NCBI GenBank assembly: GCA_021819825.1
Contig: JAKAEZ010000008.1
Span: forward strand, 22,555 to 86,554
Source: Planctomycetota bacterium
GTDB taxonomy: Bacteria; Planctomycetota; Phycisphaerae; WQYP01
Length of the DNA: 64,000 bases
Direction: 5' to 3'
The stretch's first letter is position 1. Each line of letters starts with the position of its first letter. Shown one piece after another: positions 54,416 through 62,545 of this stretch. The notes under the pieces are model-generated. The model was not told the origin of the DNA. It searched no databases and saw nothing but the letters and a program-made list of their open reading frames with translations. The position numbers and the translations under genes were made by a program.

Positions 54416-56097
54416 CGGCCGGCCTCCGCCGCTTGCGGCACAGCGTGGTGTATCCAATGAATATATTTCAAAAGAGTGATCATACGGACATTGGTGGATA
54501 TTCCACCAATGCGCTGCGGATTGTACATCAGGCCGTCGCTGTATTGAAACAGCGGAATTGATGGCATCCATCGGGTGACCAGTAATTTTTCAGCCTGATG
54601 CAGCAGCGCGAAGCGCCGGGCAACGTCGGCCTGACGGGACGCCTCATGCAGCAGCTCATTAAGCCGCGGATTGGAAAAACCAGTGAGATTATTAGGATTT
54701 CCGGTACGGTATAAATCTAACCATGTTGTGGGGTCCATGTAATCGCCGTACCAGCCGGCACGGGCGATATCATAATTGCCCTGCACCACGTCCTGATTAA
54801 AAATTTTGCTTTCCTCCTGATGGATGTTCACGCGCACGCCCAGATTATGCCGCCACATTTCCGCAATGGCCTGGGCGATTCTGATATTAATAGCCGCCCC
54901 GCTGTTGGTTAGAAATTTAAACACCGGCAACCCGCGGCCGCCGGGATAGCCCGCTTTTATCAGTAATTTTCTAGCGGCCGGAATATTCATCGCCAGGCCG
55001 CGCGGACTGACATAACCGGGGATACTATCCGGAGGAACCAGAACCTCCAGCGTGCGATCCGGCAGGCGCAAAATATGTTTCACGATCGCCCGCTTATCGA
55101 TGGCCATATCCAACGCCCGGCGGATCAGCGGGTTATTTAACGGCTTGTGGCGGCAGTTGATATTGTAGTAATAGGACCCGAATACCTGTCGATAATGCAC
55201 ATCATCCCGCAGATGCTGTCGTTGCTGGCGCAAAAGTGCCGGGGCAAAAAGTGTCGGCACAAACGAAAGCACATTGACAGCCCCGCTCTGATACGCCAGA
55301 AATGCGGATTGGCTATCCGGAAAATTTCGCACGTACAACACCGGGCATTTAACGGCTTGGCGATCCCAGTAATATTTATTGGGGCGCAATTCCAAGTATT
55401 GATGAAATTTCCAGGCCGCTAAATAATACGGCCCATCGGAAACCAGGTACGGCGGGCGGGTCCATCGCGGATTATAGTGCGCGGGCGATTGTCCGTGGGA
55501 GCGGAATTTTGCCATCGCACCCGGATTCAGCGGGAAAAAGGGAGGAAAAGCCATGAGAGACAAAAAATACGCGCAAGGGTGCGTCAGCGTTACCACCAGT
55601 TTATAGGGGGTTGGTGCTTGGATTCCTACACTGCCAAAGGCCGCATGTCGCCCGGCAGCTAAAGAATTGAAATAAGCTTTTGCACCGGCAATATGAAATA
55701 ACATGGTCACATAACCGCCCGCGGTAGAGGGCTGGAGTATGCGCTTCCAGGCAAATAAGAAATCCGCGGTGGTAACGCTCTGGCCATTGGACCATCGTGC
55801 ATTGTGGCGAAGATTAAATGTATACGTCAGGCCGTCATGTGAAATCTTCCAGGACTTTGCCACACCCGGAACCGGCTGGAGCGTTTTGGGATTTAATTGC
55901 GCCAAGCCTTCCCATAAACCGGTAGCCACGCGAATATCCTGCATCCACGTCATTTTATCGGGATCCAGCGTGTGAATCTGGCCCGCTTCACAGAAGCTAA
56001 TGGCGTCGGTCCCCTGCCGATGGGGTGTGGAAATATAAAAACAGATCGATCCGACAATCAACAGAACAAGAGATGGTATCAGCAGCGTTTGCCTCAT
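54412..56097 (-). CDS. Family 5 extracellular solute-binding protein (OppA/DppA-like)
   Basis: The 561-residue periplasmic or membrane-tethered binding protein has an N-terminal hydrophobic segment (LLIPSLVLLIVGSICFYI) without an obvious lipobox. Family 5 features are 'LDPDKMTWMQDIRVATGLWE', 'HDGLTYTFNLRHNARWSNGQ', 'TTADFLFAWKRIL' and 'YYYNINCRHKPLNNPLIRRA'. It binds oligopeptides or related solutes and delivers them to the permease at 53498, to which it is translationally coupled by an ATGA overlap. Confidence 0.9.
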   Translation of the reverse strand: MRQTLLIPSLVLLIVGSICFYISTPHRQGTDAISFCEAGQIHTLDPDKMTWMQDIRVATGLWEGLAQLNPKTLQPVPGVAKSWKISHDGLTYTFNLRHNARWSNGQSVTTADFLFAWKRILQPSTAGGYVTMLFHIAGAKAYFNSLAAGRHAAFGSVGIQAPTPYKLVVTLTHPCAYFLSLMAFPPFFPLNPGAMAKFRSHGQSPAHYNPRWTRPPYLVSDGPYYLAAWKFHQYLELRPNKYYWDRQAVKCPVLYVRNFPDSQSAFLAYQSGAVNVLSFVPTLFAPALLRQQRQHLRDDVHYRQVFGSYYYNINCRHKPLNNPLIRRALDMAIDKRAIVKHILRLPDRTLEVLVPPDSIPGYVSPRGLAMNIPAARKLLIKAGYPGGRGLPVFKFLTNSGAAINIRIAQAIAEMWRHNLGVRVNIHQEESKIFNQDVVQGNYDIARAGWYGDYMDPTTWLDLYRTGNPNNLTGFSNPRLNELLHEASRQADVARRFALLHQAEKLLVTRWMPSIPLFQYSDGLMYNPQRIGGISTNVRMITLLKYIHWIHHAVPQAAEAGR

Positions 56098-56283
56098 AGC
56101 TGATAACGATACCCCGTTGCCGCGCTTGCGGCAATTTAGATCGTGACCGTGCAGCTCAATGCGGCAGCGTTAGAGGCGGAATTGGAATTTGATTGCATGA
56201 CGTGTTTCCATCGGTGCTATTGGCATAGCGGGTGCCGGGATTACGGTACGTTTTTTTTCGTGGCGGCGTTTCGCATCCAACCA

Positions 56284-56361
56284 CGACGCTTCCGCGTCGG
56301 GCTAATTGGGGTTCAATGCGCGTCCGTTAGCGCAATGCGGCAGCGTTGCGTTAAACGCGGA
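56284..56361. repeat. REP-like hairpin cluster in an intergenic region
   Basis: The 303-bp gap 56098-56400 holds no gene that I accept. It contains a perfect hairpin CGACGC-TTCC-GCGTCG (56284-56299) and then an imperfect long inverted repeat at about 56320-56361, where GTCCGTTAGCGCAA pairs with TTGCGTTAAACGCGGAC. The phrase AATGCGGCAGCGTT occurs twice (about 56158 and 56334). Such palindromic extragenic units are common in planctomycete genomes. No transposase is nearby. Confidence 0.55.
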
Positions 56362-56400
56362 CTATGGCGCTATGGCACGATCTGCTTTAGCCCGTCGCCA

Positions 56401-57552
56401 TCAAGCGGTCAGCGGTTCGACATTGACCCAGGCGCGTTTGCGCCAGCTTTCCATACCCTTTTCGGCCAATTGCACACCTTTGGCCCCTTCTAAAAGTGTC
56501 CAGGGGAATTCATCGCCCCGCACAATATGCTTGAGGAACATTTCCCACTGAATCTTAAACGCATTGTCAAAGGCCTGCTGGGCCGGCACTTCGCTCCAGG
56601 TTCCAAAATGATTTAACGGGCTGTCAATATCCGGATTCCATACCGCCCGGGGCGTGGCGTTGAGTTGTTGAAGCACACAATTTCGCAATGTGGCCACCGC
56701 CGAGCCTTGCGTGCCATCTACCTGCAACGTCAGCAGATCATCGCGGCGCACGCGCACCGTCCAGGAGCTGTTCATCTGGCAGATTACGCCGTTGGGAAGT
56801 TCAAACGTGGCATACGCCGCATCGTCCGCGGTACAGGTATACGGCTTGCCGCTTTCATCGTAGCGCGTTTTCAGATGCGTTGCGCCCAGGCAAGATACCG
56901 CCGTGACCCCGCCGAACAGATTGTCCAGCAGATACCGCCAATGGCAGAGCATATCCAAAATGATCCCGCCGCCGTCTTCCTTGCGATAATTCCAGCTTGG
57001 CCGCTGCGCGGCAATAGCGCCTCCGTCAAACACCCAGTAGCCGAATTCACCCCGCACGGAAAGTATTTCGCCAAAGAAGCCGGTCTTTATCAACTGTTGC
57101 AACTTGAGCATGCCGGGAAGAAAAAGCTTGTCCTGCACCACACCATTTTTTACACCCGCCGCTTTGGCCAGATGATAAAGCTCCAGAGCGTCCGCCGAGC
57201 TTACCGCCACCGGCTTTTCGCAATACACACTCTTGCCCGCGGCAATGGCCTGCTTGACCGCTGACGCCCGGCGGTCAGTGGTCTGCGCATCAAAATAAAC
57301 TGTGTAATTTTTGTCCGCCATCACTTTGTCCAATTCGGTGGAAATGGCTTTTATTCCCGTGGCCGCCGCCAATTGCTCCAGCTTGGACTTATTACGGCCC
57401 ACCAGAATGGGGTCCGGCATAATCACTTCATCATCATTAAGTTTTACGCCCCCCTGCTTGATAATCGCCGCAATTGAGCGATACAGATGTTGATTGGTCC
57501 CCATGCGCCCCGTGACGCCGTTCATGATAATTCCAACACGATGTGTTTTCAT
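56401..57552 (-). CDS. Gfo/Idh/MocA-family oxidoreductase
   Basis: The 383-residue NAD(P)-dependent enzyme starts MKTHRVGIIMNGVTGRMGTN, with a Rossmann motif in 'GVTGRMGTN'. The second motif is 'VYCEKPVAVSSADALELYHL' with the key Lys-Pro, and the C-terminal alpha/beta domain follows. 'GGGIILDMLCHWRYLLDNLF' includes the His typical of the active site. The family oxidises inositols, glucose, fructose and amino-sugar derivatives. It stands alone on the minus strand. Substrate is unknown. Confidence 0.88.
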   Translation of the reverse strand: MKTHRVGIIMNGVTGRMGTNQHLYRSIAAIIKQGGVKLNDDEVIMPDPILVGRNKSKLEQLAAATGIKAISTELDKVMADKNYTVYFDAQTTDRRASAVKQAIAAGKSVYCEKPVAVSSADALELYHLAKAAGVKNGVVQDKLFLPGMLKLQQLIKTGFFGEILSVRGEFGYWVFDGGAIAAQRPSWNYRKEDGGGIILDMLCHWRYLLDNLFGGVTAVSCLGATHLKTRYDESGKPYTCTADDAAYATFELPNGVICQMNSSWTVRVRRDDLLTLQVDGTQGSAVATLRNCVLQQLNATPRAVWNPDIDSPLNHFGTWSEVPAQQAFDNAFKIQWEMFLKHIVRGDEFPWTLLEGAKGVQLAEKGMESWRKRAWVNVEPLTA

Positions 57553-57711
57553 AATTCCACGCTTCCTTAAAGACCGAAGAACGCGGGATTATAACGCCGT
57601 TAAAACAGGTGGCAAACTGAGGCCGCACGGGGCCGCAGGTGGTATGCGGGTCGCAGCTGCACCGGTAGCGCGGTAACAATTCTGGGTACCCCGGCAGGAA
57701 GAAATCGCGGG

Positions 57712-59505
57712 TTATTTCTGCACAATTCCCACTGGAGCCGCGAGCATCACATTATCCTGCCGCAACACGTGCAACATTTCATACATCTGCAGGATGGTTT
57801 TGCGGTAAGACTCGGGCATGGCTCCAGCCATGATTTTTAAGCCGGCGGGAAGTTCCGCTTGCAGGCCCAGTCGCCGGCGAATTAATTGCGTCAGAGATTG
57901 TGCCCGCGGATAGACCACCACGCGGTAGGCCCCATGGATTTTTCCATCCTTGGCGGCAATGACAATCGAATCATGCAGCGAACCCACGCGGTCCACCAGT
58001 CCCTTGCCAACCGCCATAGAACCGGGGAATAATCGCCCCCGCGCCACTTTCTGGATATCCGCTATCTTTTTGCCGCGCGACTGCATTACCCGGCGGGTAA
58101 ACAGGGCATAGGTCTGTTTCATCATGTGTGTGATAAAGGTGCGTTCTTCCGGCGTAAAGGGCGTCGTGCTGTCAAACATCGCCGCACTTTTACCCATGGA
58201 AAAAGTCTGGATATGTAATCCGATTTTCTTAAACAATCCGCCCAGCACCACTTTGCCGCCCACCACGCCAATGGAACCCGCAATGGTGCCGGGGTCCGCA
58301 ATTATTTCGCGACCGGCGGTGGAAATATAGTAACCTCCGCTGGCGGCTTCAGCCCCCATCGAAACCAGCAAAGGCTTTTTCCGGCCCGCGGCGTGGAGAA
58401 TCTGCCAAATTTCCTCACTGGCTTCGGCTGATCCGCCGGGCGAATCCACACGCAGCACAATCGCCTTCACCGCGGAATTTTTCAGCGCGGATTTGACCTC
58501 CCGGCGAATTCGGGCCGGCGTGACGAGATTGGCATCGTAGCTGGTCCCGGGAGAATCATCGGTGATCGTGCCATCGGCACATATGACCGCCACCGCCGGT
58601 TTCTCACTGGCCCGCGGATGACGGGGCGAACCGAGCATCTGCAAAAGTGCCAGCGGGCTGCTTAAATCTATCGGTGAAACTTTTTTGACACCATAATGAG
58701 CGATAAGTTTTGCCGGCCCGTCAAAATCCGTTTCCACCCATTTTTTAATATCTTGCCGATTTGCCAACGCATCAACAAAGCCCATTTTTTTAGCGGTAAG
58801 TCCTTCCATCCAACTGGTGTTAATGGCGGAAACAATCTGAGAATGCGTAAGATTGGGCCGGTTCTGCGCGATGGTCGCCACAATCTGCCCGTACCACGCC
58901 GTTATCAGCCGATTAATCTGTCTGGCAAACGCCGGGCTGGCGGAACTCCGCGTCATTGGCTCTTCAGCTCCCTTGAATTTCCCAATCTGCACCATGTCGG
59001 CCTGCAAATCCAATTTGCTTAACAGGCCTTTGAAAAACATCAATTGAATCGCCACGCCCGGCAAAAACAGATCGCCATGCCGCGACATAACCGCGTCATT
59101 GGCGTAGCTGGCCAGCAGGTAGGTATTGGTGTCAAAATCCGGAGAAAATACCGCAACCTTTTTACCTTTGGCTCGCAGGTTCGCAATCAATTCCCCCAGT
59201 TCCTGCGATTGCGTTAATGAGAGATCAAACGATCGCAGGTTGAGAAACACCCCCTGAATGGACTTATCCCGCGCCGCATGGACTAACTGCGTCATGGTTT
59301 GCGTCAGTGATGATTGCCGACTTGGCCCCATGCTCAGCCAACTGAAGGAAAATCCGCTGGGATGCTCCCGCAGTTGCCCCTGCAGCGTGATAACCGCAAT
59401 ACGATTTTCCGCCTTGACGCGCGGTGCGCTAACAAAGGCCACCGCACCGGCCGCAAGAGCCGCTACAGCGAGAACAATTTTCCGATACGGCAAACATTTC
59501 ATCAT
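57712..59505 (-). CDS. sppA: Signal peptide peptidase SppA, 67K type
   Basis: About 597 residues are read from the ATG at 59505 (GAGG upstream at good distance; ATGs at 59514 and 59571 are alternatives). The inner-membrane serine protease degrades cleaved signal peptides. An N-terminal anchor (KIVLAVAALAAGAVAFVSA) is followed by two tandem SppA domains. The first holds the general-base Lys region 'VQIGKFKGAEEPMTRSSASP', and the second holds the nucleophile Ser region 'GAEAASGGYYISTAGR'. The double-domain length fits the 67-kDa E. coli type rather than the short Bacillus form. Confidence 0.9.
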   Translation of the reverse strand: MMKCLPYRKIVLAVAALAAGAVAFVSAPRVKAENRIAVITLQGQLREHPSGFSFSWLSMGPSRQSSLTQTMTQLVHAARDKSIQGVFLNLRSFDLSLTQSQELGELIANLRAKGKKVAVFSPDFDTNTYLLASYANDAVMSRHGDLFLPGVAIQLMFFKGLLSKLDLQADMVQIGKFKGAEEPMTRSSASPAFARQINRLITAWYGQIVATIAQNRPNLTHSQIVSAINTSWMEGLTAKKMGFVDALANRQDIKKWVETDFDGPAKLIAHYGVKKVSPIDLSSPLALLQMLGSPRHPRASEKPAVAVICADGTITDDSPGTSYDANLVTPARIRREVKSALKNSAVKAIVLRVDSPGGSAEASEEIWQILHAAGRKKPLLVSMGAEAASGGYYISTAGREIIADPGTIAGSIGVVGGKVVLGGLFKKIGLHIQTFSMGKSAAMFDSTTPFTPEERTFITHMMKQTYALFTRRVMQSRGKKIADIQKVARGRLFPGSMAVGKGLVDRVGSLHDSIVIAAKDGKIHGAYRVVVYPRAQSLTQLIRRRLGLQAELPAGLKIMAGAMPESYRKTILQMYEMLHVLRQDNVMLAAPVGIVQK

Positions 59506-60181
59506 CGACGCCATCCTCAAAACGGCCGGCCTGAAAAGCCAACGCCCACTATTGTAGCCCGCGGCCAACAAAAAGCCGAATCATTTTCCCCGGAATTTCC
59601 GTGGGAGCCTGTGACCGATTCTGCAACTCGGCGGCGGTTCAATAATGGGGAGGTTAAGGTTTCAATATTTCACGGATCACGGGTCGGTATGGCCAGGGGC
59701 GACGAACAATCGAGAATTCGGAATCGAAAAGGCCTTTACAGTATTTATCAGAATTGTTCAGTAGTTTCAGTCATGATCAGTAGCGGCTGCCGCGGCTGAG
59801 GTTTCGGGTTATAGGCCAGTTTTCGGGCTGCCGGTGCTCAAGAGGTTTGTGGGCGGCTGTGGCCGCCAGCATTCAGGAGCTAGTCTCCCAGTATTGCGCA
59901 GTATGGGTCAGTATTGATCAGTAATTTCAGAATTGCGCGGAATGAGTGCGGGCGTCATAATTTGTTTTGGTGCAAGGCGGTCCTCATGGCTGGGACGGGG
60001 CCAGTGATGCGGGCATGTTATTCACTTTCCGGCTTGCGTTCACAGACGAGCCTGAAATGGTCTGACCACTACACCGCAGAGACGTAATTGGGTATACTCA
60101 ACGGCGTGAAGGAAACAGATGCTGGATTGGCATGGTGCCGAGAATCCCGCCTTGTCCGAAGTCCAGACATGAGGTTGACAA
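59506..60181. other. Gene-poor region with 10-bp periodic CAGTATT repeats
   Basis: About 676 bp separate sppA from the toxin-antitoxin pair and hold no gene I accept. Two clusters share a 10-bp period. The first (59739-59770) reads CAGTATTTAT, CAGAATTGTT, CAGTAGTTTCAG. The second (59889-59930) reads CAGTATTGCG, CAGTATGGGT, CAGTATTGAT, CAGTAATTTCAG. The ten-base step is one helical turn, so all units face the same side of the helix, as in binding-site arrays. Purpose is unknown. A TATACT lies at about 60092 before the mntA-like gene. Confidence 0.6.
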
Positions 60182-60472
60182 ATGAAGCCATCTGAAGCCC
60201 TGCAAAACCACCGCGACGCGGTACTACAGACCGCCCGAAAAATCGGGGCGTACAATATCCGTGTATTCGGCTCCGTATTGCATGGTGAGGATACTGACGG
60301 CAGCGATCTTGATTTGCTGGTGGATGTCCCGCGGGGGATCACGCTTCTTGATATGGTGCGCCTGCAGACATCGTTGGAGAAGCAATTGGGCGTGTCCGTG
60401 GATGTTCTGACCCCAAAGGATATTCCCGCCCGATTTCGTGAACTGGTAGTCAAGGAAGCCAGGCCGGTATGA
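60182..60472 (+). CDS. MntA-like nucleotidyltransferase (antitoxin)
   Basis: The 96-residue protein has the minimal nucleotidyltransferase signature GSX10DXD: 'GSVLHGEDTDGSDLDLLVD'. In MntA/HepT systems this enzyme adds AMP to the tyrosine of the HEPN RNase HepT and so neutralises it. GAGGT lies about 9 nt before the ATG. The stop overlaps the next gene's ATG (ATGA at 60469-60472). Homology to MntA is by motif and pairing; the full Mn-binding catalytic set was not traced. Confidence 0.88.
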   Translation: MKPSEALQNHRDAVLQTARKIGAYNIRVFGSVLHGEDTDGSDLDLLVDVPRGITLLDMVRLQTSLEKQLGVSVDVLTPKDIPARFRELVVKEARPV

Positions 60473-60816
60473 ACACAGCATCGCGCGACAGGGAATATCT
60501 GGCACATATTTGCGGTGCCGTTGAACGAATTCGTCGCTACCTGACCGGGAAAGACGAGACGGACTTCATCGCCGACGAATTGCTCCAGGATGGTGTCATG
60601 CGCAACTTGGAAATTATTGGCGAGGCGGTTAGCAAGTTAAGCCCGGATCTGAAATTGAGACACGACGATGTCCCATGGCACGAAATATCGGGTATGCGCA
60701 ACCGGCTTATCCACGGATATATGGATGTAAACCTTGAGATCGTCTGGGACACCGTGGCGAGGATTTTACCCGATTTTCTGGCAAGAATTCAGCAAATTCA
60801 GGAAACGTCCCCGTAG
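60469..60816 (+). CDS. HepT-like HEPN ribonuclease (toxin)
   Basis: The 115-residue protein has the HEPN toxin motif RX4HXY as 'RNRLIHGY' and a DUF86-type body ('DELLQDGVMRNLEIIGEAVS', 'EIVWDTVARILPDF'). HepT toxins cut tRNA or mRNA as dimers, and the Tyr of the motif is the AMP acceptor. It is translationally coupled to the nucleotidyltransferase by a 4-bp ATGA overlap, the usual antitoxin-first order of this module. Confidence 0.9.
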   Translation: MNTASRDREYLAHICGAVERIRRYLTGKDETDFIADELLQDGVMRNLEIIGEAVSKLSPDLKLRHDDVPWHEISGMRNRLIHGYMDVNLEIVWDTVARILPDFLARIQQIQETSP

Positions 60817-60990
60817 GCTGCCGATCTTCAAGTCTAAGTGCCCTGGACCGTCCGGCAATGAGAATAGTCTCCCGTGATGCCAAGCCTCTCCCGCGCAGGA
60901 TGAAAAAAGGCCATATTATTTCACTGTTATGAGTGTCTTGCGAGTTTTCAGAGCAGGAGCGTTTATGGGAACGGTCGGCGCATCACTGTT

Positions 60991-61020
60991 GCCACGCCAC
61001 TTTGCCAGTGTGGCTTTTTT
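60991..61020 (+). terminator. Intrinsic terminator after the MntA/HepT operon
   Basis: GCCACGC (60991-60997) pairs with GTGTGGC (61008-61014, one G-T pair) and is followed by six T residues. It lies about 175 bp after hepT; the rest of the 60817-61138 gap shows no gene. It likely isolates the toxin-antitoxin transcript from the RHS fragment downstream. Confidence 0.6.
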
Positions 61021-61138
61021 GCCTTTCCTAAGACACTAAGACATACGTCTCATTTGGCCTCGGTTGGGTTGGCGGTCGGTGGTCGGCGAGGTATGATCCA
61101 GTAGTCAAAATAACTTTGGGCTTTTTTTCGGGCGGATT

Positions 61139-62530
61139 ATGGTCGCGCAGAACGAAAAACTTGACTGCAACGGTGCGACGGCACGAAGCCGTGGCGGCAG
61201 CGTCGCTGCGGCGATCACGTTGCCGAATACGGATCAGAGCCGCAACTACACGCTGGACGGCCTGGGCAACTGGAAGACCAGCGTGTTTACGCCCGTGGGT
61301 GGCAATTCCACCACGGATCAGCGCAATCACAATTATGTCAATGAGATTACCCAACGGACATTGGCCGGCGGTAGCCCGATTATATTCCAATACGATGGCA
61401 ATGCCGGAGCCAGCAATGGCAATCTGAAAAATGACGGCACCCTGATTTACGCCTATGACGCACTCAACAGATTGATTCAGATCAACCGTGTATCCGATGG
61501 CCTCACCATCGCGACGTATCTGTATGACGCAATGAATCGGCGGGTGCGGAAAACGATCAGCAACGGTGGATTAACGGGAAATATTCCCGATGGCACGACG
61601 GACTATATCTGGAGCGGCTGGCAATGTATCGAAGAAAGGAATTCTAGCAACGCGCCAATCCGGCAGTATGTCTGGGGTAGCTATATCGATGAATGTATTG
61701 AGCTCACTACGTTCGTAGCATTGGGAAGTCAGAGCCTGGAACCTGGAAGTTATTATCTTTTGCAAGATTTACTGTATCGTGCGGTGGCTTTGACCAATTC
61801 CACTGGTGCCATTGTGGAGGCGTACGATACGGATGCGTATGGAAACACGTTGAACTTCACCGGACCGGGTGCCGACGGCGTATGGTTCACGGATGATGAT
61901 GTGCAATCGAATTATGGGGCCAATGAAATCATTTACTGCGGCTATCCCGATAACAATCGTGTTTCAACGGATATCGGGACGGGCCTAAACGATCCTGAAA
62001 GTGAACTGTATTACGTCCGCAATCGCACGTATTCGCCGCTCCTCGGCAGGTGGATACAGAGAGATCCGATTGGGTATAAGGGTGGAATAAATTTATATGA
62101 GTATGTCGCGGGACGGGCGGTGGTGGGTGTGGATGCGGAGGGGTTGGCCAATCTCCCGCTGACTCCGTTCACATTGCCCATCCCACCGGGGGCGCTCTTC
62201 TGGACACCGCCTCCGCTCCCCCTTTACCAGCAGTATCAGCAGGACCAGGCATTGGCCAATTACTGGTTTGGCCAGTCCTTGAAGCTTTCACCGACGGACC
62301 CCGGTTACGCCAACGCCCTACGGCAATGGTCAAAATACCAGAATGCGTCCAATAACCTCCTTGGCCAGATTTCCGACCAGTTGGAGCAGGGGCTGGGGGG
62401 GCAATGCCCGAACCCCTCGGGCGGAAACGGTCCAAATTGGCACGAGGTCGATGATTGGGCCCGGGGCATCGGGATCGGTCTAACATTCTTGAATGTGGAC
62501 TTGGAGATATTGATTCCGTTGGCGCTTTAA
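61139..62530 (+). CDS. RHS-repeat core protein, 5'-truncated, with unique C-terminal tip
   Basis: The frame gives 463 residues from ATG 61139, but RHS character begins only at about residue 30, so the true 5' part appears lost. YD-type repeats are clear ('YAYDALNRLIQINRVSDG', 'TYLYDAMNRRVRKTISNGG'). They are followed by the RHS core end 'LYYVRNRTYSPLLGRWIQRD' and 'PIGYKGGINLYEYVAGRAVV', where polymorphic toxins switch to a variable tip. The tip here (about 140 residues from 'GLANLPLTPF') matches no toxin I know and ends in a hydrophobic stretch. Full-length RHS proteins are far larger. A reserve tip cassette, or a decayed gene, are both possible. Confidence 0.75.
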   Translation: MVAQNEKLDCNGATARSRGGSVAAAITLPNTDQSRNYTLDGLGNWKTSVFTPVGGNSTTDQRNHNYVNEITQRTLAGGSPIIFQYDGNAGASNGNLKNDGTLIYAYDALNRLIQINRVSDGLTIATYLYDAMNRRVRKTISNGGLTGNIPDGTTDYIWSGWQCIEERNSSNAPIRQYVWGSYIDECIELTTFVALGSQSLEPGSYYLLQDLLYRAVALTNSTGAIVEAYDTDAYGNTLNFTGPGADGVWFTDDDVQSNYGANEIIYCGYPDNNRVSTDIGTGLNDPESELYYVRNRTYSPLLGRWIQRDPIGYKGGINLYEYVAGRAVVGVDAEGLANLPLTPFTLPIPPGALFWTPPPLPLYQQYQQDQALANYWFGQSLKLSPTDPGYANALRQWSKYQNASNNLLGQISDQLEQGLGGQCPNPSGGNGPNWHEVDDWARGIGIGLTFLNVDLEILIPLAL

Positions 62531-62545
62531 GAGGAGTATCTCGCG

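Noticed and set aside
56665..57264. 199-codon plus-strand open frame
   Set aside because: Opposite the Gfo/Idh/MocA gene, whose Rossmann and EKP motifs are convincing; antisense translation is His/Arg-rich noise.
59314..59799. 161-codon plus-strand open frame spanning the sppA start
   Set aside because: It overlaps sppA antisense and then runs into the repeat region; there is no ribosome site and no sensible domain.
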